From contig NZ_JBLYZJ010000012.1 of assembly GCF_048551375.1 (NCBI RefSeq), forward strand, positions 3,981-67,980: a stretch of DNA of 64,000 nt, read 5' to 3'. Source of the DNA: Faucicola sp048551375 (GTDB lineage: Bacteria > Pseudomonadota > Gammaproteobacteria > Pseudomonadales > Moraxellaceae). Under the pieces are notes generated by a model. The model was not told where the DNA came from. It made no database searches and saw only the letters and a list, made by a program, of their open reading frames with translations. Shown here in pieces: positions 45,093-54,444 of the stretch (the first letter of the stretch is position 1; every line of letters begins with the position of its first letter). Position numbers and translations under genes: made by a program.

Positions 45093-45146
45093 TATCGGTG
45101 AATTAAGCCAAAGAAAGTTGGTTAACCCACCTAAGATTACACACGA

Positions 45147-47948
45147 TTACAGGGTGCGTTTAACTTCATGGATTTCAAAGACTTCGATTTTATCGCCTGC
45201 TTTGACTTCATAGCCTTTTACCGCTAGACCACATTCCATACCTGCACGTACTTCATTGACATCGTCTTTAAAACGGCGAAGTGATTGCAGTTGACCTGTA
45301 AATACCACTTGGTCATCACGCAGTACACGAATCGGCTTATTACGGATAATATTGCCTTCCATGACCATACAACCTGCGGCATAACCAAAGCGACTTGAAT
45401 GGAATACTTCACGCACTTCAGCAATACCCAAGATTTGTTCACGGTGTTCTGGGGCTAATAGACCGCTCATGGCAGCTTTAACATCGTCAATCAAGCCATA
45501 AATCACGCTGTAATAGCGAATGTCCAGTCCTGATTCATCGGCTTTGCGTTTGGCGGCATTGTCGGCACGCACATTAAAGCCCAATAGTACCGCTTCGCTA
45601 GATTCGGCAAGTACCACATCCGATTCTGAAATAGGGCCTACGCCTGATGAAATGACTTTAACTTTCACTTCATCGGTAGATAGTTCATCCAATGAGGCAA
45701 GCAATGCTTCCAATGAACCACGCACATCGGTTTTGAGAATCAAATTTACTGATGGTAGTTTGGCATCGTTCATTTGGTCAAAGAGATTTTCAAGACGTGA
45801 TTTGGCTTGACGCTCAAGCACTTTTTCACGCTCACGCACGGTACGGTATTCAGCGACTTCACGGGCTTTTTTCTCATCATCCACCACCATGAACTCACTA
45901 CCTGCCATTGGGGTGTCTGGTAAACCGAGAATTTCAACAGGAATTGAAGGGCCTGCCGTGGTAATACGTTGACCATTTTCATCGGTCATCGCACGCACAC
46001 GCCCATAATATTCGCCTGCCAATACCAAATCACCTTGGTTTAGCGTACCTTGTTTGACCAATACGCTGACCACTGCACCACGACCTTTTTCAAGGCGAGA
46101 TTCGATAACGACACCTTGAGCAGCACCGTCAGTGGCAACTTCAAGTTCCATGACTTCGGCTTGTAGGTGAATCACTTCAAGTAATTCGTCAATGCCTTGA
46201 CCTGTTAACGCTGATACTTTAACAATCGGTGTATCACCGCCCCATTCTTCTGGCACGACTTCTTTGGTGGTCAATTCGTTCATCACACGGTCAGGGTCGG
46301 CACTGTCTTTGTCCATTTTGTTAATGGCAACGATAATCGGTGTACCTGCGGCACGAGCATGGTCAATTGCTTCGGCAGTTTGAGGCATCAAGCCATCATC
46401 GGCAGCCACGACCAATACCACGATATCAGTGGCTTTTGCACCACGAGAACGCATCGCAGTAAAGGCGGCGTGACCGGGGGTGTCAAGGAAGGTGATAACG
46501 CCTTGGTCAGTTTCAACATGGTATGCACCAATGTGCTGTGTAATACCACCTGCTTCACCTGATGCCACTTTGGTTGAGCGGATTTTGTCAAGCAATGAGG
46601 TTTTACCGTGGTCAACGTGACCCATGATGGTGACGACAGGCGGACGAGATTGAATATTACTACTCTTTTCGCCCACCGCTTCACGCAGTGAGTCTTCAAC
46701 TTGGGTCGAGCTGACCAACACAGGGTTATGACCGAGTTCTTCGACCAATAACGCAGCGGTTTCTTGGTCAATGGCTTCGCTTTCACGTGCCAATTCACCC
46801 ATTTTCATCAGCATTTTGACCACTTCACGTGCCTTGATTGCCATTTTTTGAGCAAGGTCAGATACGATGATGGTTTCGCCAATTTCAACGTTATGTACGA
46901 TTTTTTCCACAGGTTTTTCAAACTTATGTTTGTTTGCCTGTGAGGATTTTAGCCCACGACTGCGGTTCTTGATTTCCTGTTCGCCATCATCATCACGGCG
47001 ACGACGGCGGTTTTTGTTGGCAGAGGTGGTTGAGCCACGTTTGATTTCACGGCGTTCTTGTTCAAATGAGTCTTCAAGTGCCGCTCCGACTAGACCTTCA
47101 GCCAAGGGTTCATCCTTGCCACGTACCACAGTGGTAGTGGTTGGTTCGGTGTCATTGGCGTATTTGCTTGCCATCTGACGCATTTGCTCTAAAGTGCGTT
47201 GTTGAGCTTCTTCCGCTGATTTACGGCGACTTTCAGCTTCCAACTTACGTAAGCGTTCTTCTTCCGCTTCACGGGCTTTGCGTTCAGCATCGCTTTCTTT
47301 TTTCACATCTGCTTTTTTGACAGGTTTTGCAGGTGTAGTGGCTTTTTTGTCGCCTTTACGCACTTCGACCGATACACTGCTGACCGCAGAGGTCGAGCTA
47401 TCTTCTGTTTTGCCTTTACGCACTACGACACTGCTAGTCGTGACACTGCTGTCATTGCTGTCTTTTTTACCACCGCCCAAATTGGCACGCATGGCAGCAA
47501 GGGTCGCTTGCTGACGTTGTTCGGCTTCCTTTTTGGCTTGCTCTTTGGCTTGTTGCTCTTTGGCTTTTTGTTCTGCTAGGGCTTTGGCTTTTTCAGCTTT
47601 TTCAACAGCAGCTTGCTTTTGGGCTTCAAGTTCTTGGGCCATTTTTTCTGGGTTGGGTTTTTCAAACACGACTTTTTTACGTCTTTCTACTTCAACGTTT
47701 TTCGCTTTACCAGACGTACCTGTGACTTTAGCAGTCGAGGTTTGTTTGCGGTTAATGCTGATGCGAGATTTTTCTTGTTCGCCGTGGCTGTGTTTTAGAT
47801 ACGCCACGAGCTGTTCTTGTTCCCGTTCGGTGACGATGTCGTTATCGCCACGAGCAGGCAGACCAGCATCAACCAGTTGTTTTTTGATTGCATCAACGGT
47901 CGTATTTTTGCTCATTTCTGCAAGTTCTTTGACGGTTTTATCTGCCAT
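45147..47948 (-). CDS. infB: Translation initiation factor IF-2
   Basis: GTPase that loads fMet-tRNA onto the 30S subunit. 933 residues. A long, charged, repeat-rich N-terminus (Lys/Ala/Glu/Gln-rich) carries the IF2_N module at the very start. The G domain begins near residue 440 (VTIMGHVDHGKTSLLD), with DTPGHAAFT and NKMDKD. The C-terminal domains end VKGYEVKAGDKIEVFEIHEVKRTL. It follows nusA by 13 bases. Confidence 0.97.
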   Translation of the reverse strand: MADKTVKELAEMSKNTTVDAIKKQLVDAGLPARGDNDIVTEREQEQLVAYLKHSHGEQEKSRISINRKQTSTAKVTGTSGKAKNVEVERRKKVVFEKPNPEKMAQELEAQKQAAVEKAEKAKALAEQKAKEQQAKEQAKKEAEQRQQATLAAMRANLGGGKKDSNDSSVTTSSVVVRKGKTEDSSTSAVSSVSVEVRKGDKKATTPAKPVKKADVKKESDAERKAREAEEERLRKLEAESRRKSAEEAQQRTLEQMRQMASKYANDTEPTTTTVVRGKDEPLAEGLVGAALEDSFEQERREIKRGSTTSANKNRRRRRDDDGEQEIKNRSRGLKSSQANKHKFEKPVEKIVHNVEIGETIIVSDLAQKMAIKAREVVKMLMKMGELARESEAIDQETAALLVEELGHNPVLVSSTQVEDSLREAVGEKSSNIQSRPPVVTIMGHVDHGKTSLLDKIRSTKVASGEAGGITQHIGAYHVETDQGVITFLDTPGHAAFTAMRSRGAKATDIVVLVVAADDGLMPQTAEAIDHARAAGTPIIVAINKMDKDSADPDRVMNELTTKEVVPEEWGGDTPIVKVSALTGQGIDELLEVIHLQAEVMELEVATDGAAQGVVIESRLEKGRGAVVSVLVKQGTLNQGDLVLAGEYYGRVRAMTDENGQRITTAGPSIPVEILGLPDTPMAGSEFMVVDDEKKAREVAEYRTVREREKVLERQAKSRLENLFDQMNDAKLPSVNLILKTDVRGSLEALLASLDELSTDEVKVKVISSGVGPISESDVVLAESSEAVLLGFNVRADNAAKRKADESGLDIRYYSVIYGLIDDVKAAMSGLLAPEHREQILGIAEVREVFHSSRFGYAAGCMVMEGNIIRNKPIRVLRDDQVVFTGQLQSLRRFKDDVNEVRAGMECGLAVKGYEVKAGDKIEVFEIHEVKRTL

Positions 47949-47961
47949 TCATACACCTTTA

Positions 47962-49446
47962 TTATTCGTTAAACCATGATTCACGAGCTTTCATAATCAA
48001 CTCACCTGCGGTTTTTTCGTCCAAGCCTTCGATGTCTTGAATGTCAAAAATGGCTTGTTCTGCAAGGTCATCAAGGGTGATAACATCACGTTCGGCAAGT
48101 TTGTACGCCCATGCGGCAGTCATGCCTTCCATGTTAAGGAGTTCTGGGCTTGGCTCTTTGATATTTTGTTGTTTGACCAATTCATCGGCAATTACCGCTT
48201 CTTTGGCACGCTCTTGAATGGCATCAATGGCTTCATCGTCTAAACCGTCAATGTCATAAAATGTTTCGGCTGGTACATAGGCAACTTCCTCAAGGGTCGT
48301 AAAGCCGATATCAACCAAGGCTTGGGCAAGGTCTTCGTCTACTTCTAGGCGATGGTAGAATAAATCACGATAGACTTTGGTTTCGGTTTCTTGTTTGGCG
48401 TTGTATTCGTCTTCAAGCATCATATTGAGGCGATAGCCTGTCAACTCAGAAGCCAAACGCACGTTTTGCCCTTGTGAGCCAATGGCACGAGCCAATTGGT
48501 CATTGGTGGCGAAAATAATATCGGCAATTTTGGTATCTTCATCAAGGATGATACGGTCAACGTCCGCAGGCTCTAAGGCACTGATGATGTATTGGACAGG
48601 ATCATCTGACCACACTACCACATCAATGCGTTCGCCTTCAAGTTCTTGCTGTACCGCTTGGATACGTGTGCCACGCATACCGATACACGCACCGACTGGG
48701 TCGATACGATGGTCATTGGTTTTAACCGAGATTTTCGCTCTTAAACCAGGTTGGCGAGCGACATCACGGATTTCGATGATTTGTTCGGCGATTTCTGGCA
48801 CTTCTTTTTGCATCAAGGCAATCAGCATTTGGGGTGAGGTGCGTGATAACACCAATTGAGCCCCACGATTGTCACGATTGACTTGCTCTAAAATTGCATT
48901 GATACGGCTTTTGGCACGTAATTGCTCACGAGGTAACATCTTGTCACGAGGCAAATAACCTTCAACATTATCACCCAAATCAATGATATAGCCATCACGA
49001 GCAGGTTTTTTGACCTCACCTGTAATCATCTCGCCCACACGAGGTTCAAACGCATCTGCGACCAATGAACGCTCGGCTTCACGGATTTTTTGGATAATCA
49101 CCTGTTTGGCTTGGGTGGCAGCGATACGACCAAATTCAATGGACTCGATTTGTTCTTCTTTGACATCACCGATTTTCCACTCATCTTGGTCTAAATCAGT
49201 AATGGCAAGTTGGCAAGCGGGCATTTCGTGGTCTTCATCAGCAACCACTGTCCAAAAACGATAGGTGTCATAATCGCCTGTTTTGCGGTCGATATGCACA
49301 CGAATTGCGACCTCAGGTTGCTCACTATAGACCTTTTTCTTGGTTGATACCACCAAGGCTTGCTCAATCGCCTCAAAAATATCTTCAGGGTTTAAGCCTT
49401 TTTCATTACTTACAGTTTCGACAACTGTCAAAATTTCTCGATTCAT
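47962..49446 (-). CDS. nusA: Transcription termination/antitermination factor NusA
   Basis: Binds RNA polymerase and nascent RNA. 494 residues: NusA N-terminal domain, S1 domain (GEVKKPARDGYIIDLGDNVEGYLP), KH domains (GACIGMRGTRIQAVQQEL) and two acidic C-terminal helical repeats (EEVAYVPAETFYDIDGLDDE and LDDLAEQAIFDIQDIEGLDE). Length matches the gammaproteobacterial protein with duplicated C-terminal domains. Central gene of rimP-nusA-infB. Confidence 0.97.
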   Translation of the reverse strand: MNREILTVVETVSNEKGLNPEDIFEAIEQALVVSTKKKVYSEQPEVAIRVHIDRKTGDYDTYRFWTVVADEDHEMPACQLAITDLDQDEWKIGDVKEEQIESIEFGRIAATQAKQVIIQKIREAERSLVADAFEPRVGEMITGEVKKPARDGYIIDLGDNVEGYLPRDKMLPREQLRAKSRINAILEQVNRDNRGAQLVLSRTSPQMLIALMQKEVPEIAEQIIEIRDVARQPGLRAKISVKTNDHRIDPVGACIGMRGTRIQAVQQELEGERIDVVVWSDDPVQYIISALEPADVDRIILDEDTKIADIIFATNDQLARAIGSQGQNVRLASELTGYRLNMMLEDEYNAKQETETKVYRDLFYHRLEVDEDLAQALVDIGFTTLEEVAYVPAETFYDIDGLDDEAIDAIQERAKEAVIADELVKQQNIKEPSPELLNMEGMTAAWAYKLAERDVITLDDLAEQAIFDIQDIEGLDEKTAGELIMKARESWFNE

Positions 49447-49575
49447 TTAATCACCTACGGTTAGCTATTTTTGTTAAACATCATCATGTTAACAAAAGAC
49501 TGAATAAGCAAAAGGTTTTAACCCTGCACAACGAGTAAAATTTAGTCGTTATTTAAATTGGTTAATATTGATAGG

Positions 49576-50070
49576 TTAAAATTGATACACCAAATTGGCT
49601 TTATCAATATTATCCAACACCACGCTGATAAGCTCATTGTCTGCCTGAATGCTCAACTGCTTATCATCAATGGCAGATAGCACGCCTGTCACTTTACGGC
49701 GTTTTTCTGTGCCTGCACCAATCGCATGAATCAAACGCAAACTGATGGTTTGTCCCACATAATCATGTAATTGATTGGCAGAAAAGAACGAACGGTCAAG
49801 CCCTGGGGAAGACACCTCAAGCATGTATTCACCTGCAATCGGGTCATGGACATCGAGTACGCCACTGACTTGATGGGTCACGGCAGCACAATCCTCAATG
49901 GTCACCTGCTGACCCCCTGCTTTATCCTCAGGCAATGACTCAATATAAATACGTAACAGCGATTTACGCCCTTGGGGAACAAACTCAATTCCCCACAAAC
50001 TCACATCACAAGCGGTCACCGCTGGCTCAATAATTTGGGTCAACTCAGCGACTTTAGTTGATAGTTTCAT
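49576..50070 (-). CDS. rimP: Ribosome maturation factor RimP
   Basis: Needed for 30S subunit assembly. 164 residues. CDVSLWGIEFVPQGRKSLLRIYIE is followed by VTIEDCAAVTHQVSGVLDVHDPIAGEYMLEVSSPGLDRSF, the family's VSSPGLDRPL-like signature near residue 95. First gene of the rimP-nusA-infB operon. The 129-bp gap before nusA is unremarkable. Confidence 0.95.
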   Translation of the reverse strand: MKLSTKVAELTQIIEPAVTACDVSLWGIEFVPQGRKSLLRIYIESLPEDKAGGQQVTIEDCAAVTHQVSGVLDVHDPIAGEYMLEVSSPGLDRSFFSANQLHDYVGQTISLRLIHAIGAGTEKRRKVTGVLSAIDDKQLSIQADNELISVVLDNIDKANLVYQF

Positions 50071-50188
50071 GTCTTTTTTTGGCTTCCTAAAAGCTTTTTA
50101 AGTTAAAGGTGAATGTATTCATGGTATGTTGAATCACGATAAGGGTTAATCTAGCAAAAAAAATGCAATTGATAAACCGATAGATACA

Positions 50189-50220
50189 AAAAAACCCACA
50201 AACAAATTGGTGGGCTTTTA
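50189..50220 (-). terminator. Terminator downstream of the tRNA-fMet gene
   Basis: Minus strand: CCCAC / GTGGG with a ten-base loop and a T7 run, about 70 bases after the tRNA 3' end. Confidence 0.7.
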
Positions 50221-50285
50221 ACTTAATAAAAGTGTGTAGAATTAAAAATTCGTATCAAATAACAAATTTTTAATTAACTAAAAAG

Positions 50286-50362
<77 letters not shown>

Positions 50363-50378
50363 ACAATTTAGAAGGCAT

Positions 50379-50407
50379 ATTCTAAAGATAATTCATATAC
50401 TTGTCAA
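50379..50407 (-). promoter_or_regulatory. Promoter of the tRNA-fMet gene
   Basis: Minus strand TTGACA, a 17-bp spacer, then TAGAAT, about 16 bases before the tRNA 5' end. Near-consensus. Because it is intact, any island junction lies beyond 50407. Confidence 0.8.
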
Positions 50408-50637
50408 GGCTTATTTGAGTGATTTATTAAAAAAATATACTAACGCTCAAATTTTGGTGCGAATGGAGAGAGTACAACCTTCCATTCATATAGTACCATA
50501 CCGTATCACATCACTAGATTCATCAATAAGTTGCATGATTTGGTTAAATCATACTGTTTCATGATGAACACTTAATCTCTGCTCTTTTGGTACACTGCAT
50601 GGTACACTAAAAAAATTGGTTAGACAAGGAAATTAAT

Positions 50638-52002
50638 ATGTCAGAACGCAAAACTATAAGCACAGACCGTAGTATCAGTAGCCATAAAGCCGAAGATAAA
50701 GAATATTTGGTTGGGGTATCGCAACGACCAAATCTTTTTTTGATGGTACGACCCAATGGCACAAAGTCTTGGATTTTTCGTTACACTTCACCAATTAATG
50801 GTAAAAGACAACGAATCTCGCTTGGTGTTTATCCTAGCATATCTTTAGCTAGGGCAGGGGAGTTATGGCAAGAATATACCGAATTATTAAGCAAAAACAT
50901 TGACCCCAAAAGTCACAGAGAACAAGTAAAGCAAAACATTATAGATGAGAATCGTAATACGTTTGATTACTTTTCACAGTGTTATTTTAAAACGATTGAA
51001 TCAACACTTGCTGATAATACAATTAATCGTAAGCGTAATCATATTGCGTTATTGTGTAGCTATCTAGGGGATATGCCGATTAGTGAAATCAGTTCACCTA
51101 AAATGTTGGAGGTATTATTAGATATCCAACAACATTCGCTACAAGCCAATGGTGTGCCTACTCAAAAGGCGGAGCGTTGTGCCAGTATTGCCAGTGATAT
51201 ATTTACCTATGCAATTACTAGAGGTCATTGTATCAACAATCCTGCTATGCTTATGAAAAGTCAATTGGATAAACCTCGTTATGGACATAGACCTGCGATT
51301 ATTAAGCCTTTGGCGTTTGGACAGTTATTGCGAGATATTGAATCTATTGCCAATAAGGTAGATGCTAATACAATCACCTCGCTACGTCTGTTACCCTTGT
51401 TATTTGTGCGTAATGGCGATTTAAGGCATATGAAGTGGGGCGATATTGATTTTGAAGAGAGTAAATGGCGTTTTCAACCTATGAAAGGCAAGGGTAGGGA
51501 AAATATGGTTCATGAAATGGTTGTGCCTTTGTCAAAACAAGCCATTGAGATATTGAAGCATCATTATCAGTTTACGGGGCATACTGACTATGTTTTTCAT
51601 AGTACATCAGCAAAAAAGAAAGGGGTTATTTCAGATGTAACTGCTAATAACCATTTAAAAGAACTGGGTTATAAAGACATCCATTGTGTGCATGGTTTTC
51701 GTGCAAGTGCCAAAACCATGCTACAAGAACAGCTAAAGTATCCTGCGGTCATTGTCGAAATGGGCTTGGGTCATATCACCAAAGACCAAAACGGCACAGC
51801 TTATGGACGATTTGAGTTTTTAGATGATAGAATCGAGATGATGCAAACATGGGCGGATTACCTAGATGCGTTACGCAATGAGGAAGATACCACACGCTTT
51901 AAAAATCGCTTACAAGGCAATACCATCCAAGACCCTGCTAAAATGCTTGAGATACTTGCAAATCAGATGGGCAAAGAAAGTTTATTAAAATTATTAAATT
52001 GA
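50638..52002 (+). CDS. Tyrosine recombinase (P4-type integrase)
   Basis: A 454-residue site-specific recombinase. The N-terminal DUF4102 region (RPNLFLMVRPNGTKSWIFRY, SLGVYPSISLARA) is typical of P4-type integrases. The catalytic Arg lies in RNGDLRHMKWGDI near residue 259, the HxxR box in VHGFRASAKTM near residue 353, and the Tyr near residue 388 in TAYGRFEF. It transfers away from the tRNA gene and probably marks the left end of the accessory region. It starts about 275 bp from the 5' end of the tRNA. Confidence 0.88.
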   Translation: MSERKTISTDRSISSHKAEDKEYLVGVSQRPNLFLMVRPNGTKSWIFRYTSPINGKRQRISLGVYPSISLARAGELWQEYTELLSKNIDPKSHREQVKQNIIDENRNTFDYFSQCYFKTIESTLADNTINRKRNHIALLCSYLGDMPISEISSPKMLEVLLDIQQHSLQANGVPTQKAERCASIASDIFTYAITRGHCINNPAMLMKSQLDKPRYGHRPAIIKPLAFGQLLRDIESIANKVDANTITSLRLLPLLFVRNGDLRHMKWGDIDFEESKWRFQPMKGKGRENMVHEMVVPLSKQAIEILKHHYQFTGHTDYVFHSTSAKKKGVISDVTANNHLKELGYKDIHCVHGFRASAKTMLQEQLKYPAVIVEMGLGHITKDQNGTAYGRFEFLDDRIEMMQTWADYLDALRNEEDTTRFKNRLQGNTIQDPAKMLEILANQMGKESLLKLLN

Positions 52003-52133
52003 TTATTTATTAAAAATTAATAAAATATACAGTATTTATAAAAAACTTTATTTCTTCTTTTTAGTGTTGAGTATGCAACATAAATTACTGACTAATATCA
52101 ATAATTTGTACAATCTAAGCAGTAGCTATTTTA

Positions 52134-52316
52134 TTGTTGGCGTGGCAGAAGAAAACAGCAGAACTAAATTTCCCAATTTTTGAAATGGATGATGAACATA
52201 GCTACTTTTTGATTAGCTTGCCGATTCATGAGGATTGTTTGACCGATATAAATATTGCCGTACAAGATAGCAGACAAGTCACCATACAAGATAATCACAT
52301 TACCCAAACATTTTAA
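52134..52316 (+). pseudogene. C-terminal remnant of an AlbA_2/RecG-like ATP-binding regulator
   Basis: A 60-residue frame. ELNFPIFEMDDEHSYFLISLPIHEDCL resembles the end of AlbA_2/ATP-binding regulators (polar-Pro, then hydrophobic strand with the LPIH-like motif). The rest of that protein is missing upstream. A related full-length gene is at 58489-60177. Probably a relic of a deletion next to the integrase. Confidence 0.5.
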
Positions 52317-52400
52317 TGTGTTAGTCCAAACCTAATCTGACAAGCCTACCTTCTCTTTATGAATATCTGTCAGATGAGGTTTGAATTATTACAGTATGTC

Positions 52401-53465
52401 TTACTTACTCGCTCTTAATCTTGCCATTGCGTTTTCTAAATTTTGACTACTGTCACTATTTCCAACTTCTTTTAACCGCTCGGTACTATCACGCATGGCA
52501 TATAGACTACCTAAACTTGCTTGTACTTTCTTAAATGTTGTTATAGCATCTTGATAGCCTGTTTGAATAAGTTTAGTAACGGTGGCTTCAGAAAAATCCA
52601 ACATTGCCCCAAAACCACCCATATCAATACTTGGGCGAATCTCAATAATACTTGCTTCGGGAAAATCATGCCGATGCCATAATGACGTACCATCGAGATG
52701 AACTACTACAATATGTTTACAACCTGCTTTGATAAGGGGTTCAATCGGTGTATTACCTTGTGACTTTATCATGCCACCTTGACCACCATCTGTATAGCGT
52801 GATTGGTTTTCATCTTGATAGGCTTTAAACAGCAAAGGTAAGGCAGAAGAAGCCAAAATAGTTTCTTTTTGTTGTTCAAGTGGCAAGGATTGAATATGAC
52901 GAAACTCTGATGAATGGTTATTTATACCCAATATTTCAGTTTGAAAGCCATCTTTAATTCCCATATAAAAATCGGTCAATGCTTTACCATTATGGGTCTG
53001 TGGGAATATTGATACATACAAAGGAATGGATTTTTGAAGGTGTGACAAATCCAAATATTCCTGTAGCAAATCCTGTAAGACATCATCTTTGATAATACTT
53101 TCAACTTCTAAGTTTTGAACCAATGTTGTTGCGATACCAATAGGGTTGCTAAATTTTAAACCCGCCGAAACTAAAAATGTGATGTAGCCTAGTGATTGCT
53201 TCGGTGATAAATCAAATCTAACCCCCCTCACTCCAAACTGTATAGGGTTTTGCTCGGGGAGTACACGCCATACGTTTTTCATGCGTGTAATGCCTTCATT
53301 GAGATTAGGGGCAGAAGCTAAAATTGCCCCATTTAATGCACCAATACTTGCTCCAGCAATCATATCCACTGGGATATTCAATTCTTGCATCGCCTGCATA
53401 ACACCAACGTGATACGCACCTTTTGCCCCACCGCCTGACAATACCAATCCAATTTTATCATTCAT
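52401..53465 (-). CDS. Patatin-like phospholipase
   Basis: A 354-residue protein with the patatin layout: GGGAKGAYHVGVMQ at residues 10-23 (oxyanion hole), the nucleophile Ser in AGASIGALNG near residue 40, and the catalytic Asp in TDGGQGG near residue 222. The family hydrolyses phospholipids and is a frequent effector in bacterial defence (CapV, for example) and in virulence. It is the last gene of a four-gene operon that begins with the WYL regulator and includes a dynamin-like GTPase. AAGGGA precedes its ATG, 12 bases after the upstream gene. No transmembrane helix or signal peptide seen. Confidence 0.85.
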   Translation of the reverse strand: MNDKIGLVLSGGGAKGAYHVGVMQAMQELNIPVDMIAGASIGALNGAILASAPNLNEGITRMKNVWRVLPEQNPIQFGVRGVRFDLSPKQSLGYITFLVSAGLKFSNPIGIATTLVQNLEVESIIKDDVLQDLLQEYLDLSHLQKSIPLYVSIFPQTHNGKALTDFYMGIKDGFQTEILGINNHSSEFRHIQSLPLEQQKETILASSALPLLFKAYQDENQSRYTDGGQGGMIKSQGNTPIEPLIKAGCKHIVVVHLDGTSLWHRHDFPEASIIEIRPSIDMGGFGAMLDFSEATVTKLIQTGYQDAITTFKKVQASLGSLYAMRDSTERLKEVGNSDSSQNLENAMARLRASK

Positions 53466-53477
53466 CGTTTTTATCCC

Positions 53478-54374
53478 TTATGCCACAAATATATTTTGCA
53501 TCATGCGTTGGCTTACTCGATTGATATCAATCATTTCAATTACTAGGTCATCATATTCTTCTACGTTCTCTGTTAGCATGGGGAGTTGTGTTGCTGTGAA
53601 TACCATTGGGGAATGTTTAGGATTTTTCCAACTCCAATCTCCTTGATATTGTAAGGCGTACTGCATATCTTGGGTACTTGCACGATGAGCGGTTGGTTCT
53701 AGCCATTGTTTTTTTAGGAAGTCGTCAGTGGCATTTTTATGAAGTAGTGATTTTTGTATTGTGATGATTTTATTTTTAAGTGTATTAAGCTCTTGTTCAC
53801 GCTCAGTAGGATTTAACTGTTGCAAGAACAGCCCAAAATCGCCCCACTTTAAAGTATCTAAGACTAAAAAACACTGACCCATTGGTGATAGCTCGACATA
53901 TTGCTCTGCTTCCCACGCACTGAGGACATTTTGTAATTGTCTATCTGCTCTATCTGACCACTCTAGACGGTCAATACGAGATGAAAGCTGATGATTGATT
54001 TCTTGCACCTGTTCTTGTAAGTCAGCGACAAAATGAGCGATTTCTGCGACATTATTTTGTGTTTGGCTCAAAGCAGTATTAAGCGTCATGATGGCATTAG
54101 CATGGGCTTGTTGATGTTGGGAGATTTCTTGAAAATACCCTTGGCAAGCCTCCAATCCAGCAATGACATGGTCATTGATGTTTTCTTGAGCCATTTGGGT
54201 TTTGCCATTCAAGATGTGAAAATTACGTTTGAAAAAACTTTGTGATACTTCTTTTTGGTGCTGATTGAGGCGATTAGCGACATCTAGTCCATTGACAAAG
54301 TCGATAACCATTTTATCTTTTAGGTAAGGGAAAGTTTCGTTTATTTTGTCAAGATGAATAGGGGCTAGTTGCAT
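53478..54374 (-). CDS. Coiled-coil protein, unknown, between dynamin and patatin genes
   Basis: A 298-residue soluble protein. A Gln/His-rich helical stretch (QHQQAHANAIMTLNTALSQT, ADLQEQVQEINHQLSSRID) gives strong coiled-coil potential at residues about 70-140. A globular C-terminus with Trp/Tyr residues follows (WSWKNPKHSPMVFTATQLPML). No family recognised. AAGGAG before the start ATG, 70 bases after the GTPase gene. Its position between a membrane GTPase and a phospholipase suggests an adaptor. Confidence 0.6.
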   Translation of the reverse strand: MQLAPIHLDKINETFPYLKDKMVIDFVNGLDVANRLNQHQKEVSQSFFKRNFHILNGKTQMAQENINDHVIAGLEACQGYFQEISQHQQAHANAIMTLNTALSQTQNNVAEIAHFVADLQEQVQEINHQLSSRIDRLEWSDRADRQLQNVLSAWEAEQYVELSPMGQCFLVLDTLKWGDFGLFLQQLNPTEREQELNTLKNKIITIQKSLLHKNATDDFLKKQWLEPTAHRASTQDMQYALQYQGDWSWKNPKHSPMVFTATQLPMLTENVEEYDDLVIEMIDINRVSQRMMQNIFVA

Positions 54375-54444
54375 GGGTTGCTCCTTGATACGCCAAAACT
54401 ATCCTATAAGCTATAGGATAGTTTTCGTATGCTTTTGTTATTAT

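Noticed and set aside
47533..47979. 148-codon frame opposite infB
   Set aside because: It arises from the Lys/Ala-rich N-terminus of IF-2 read backwards; hydrophobic composition is an artefact.
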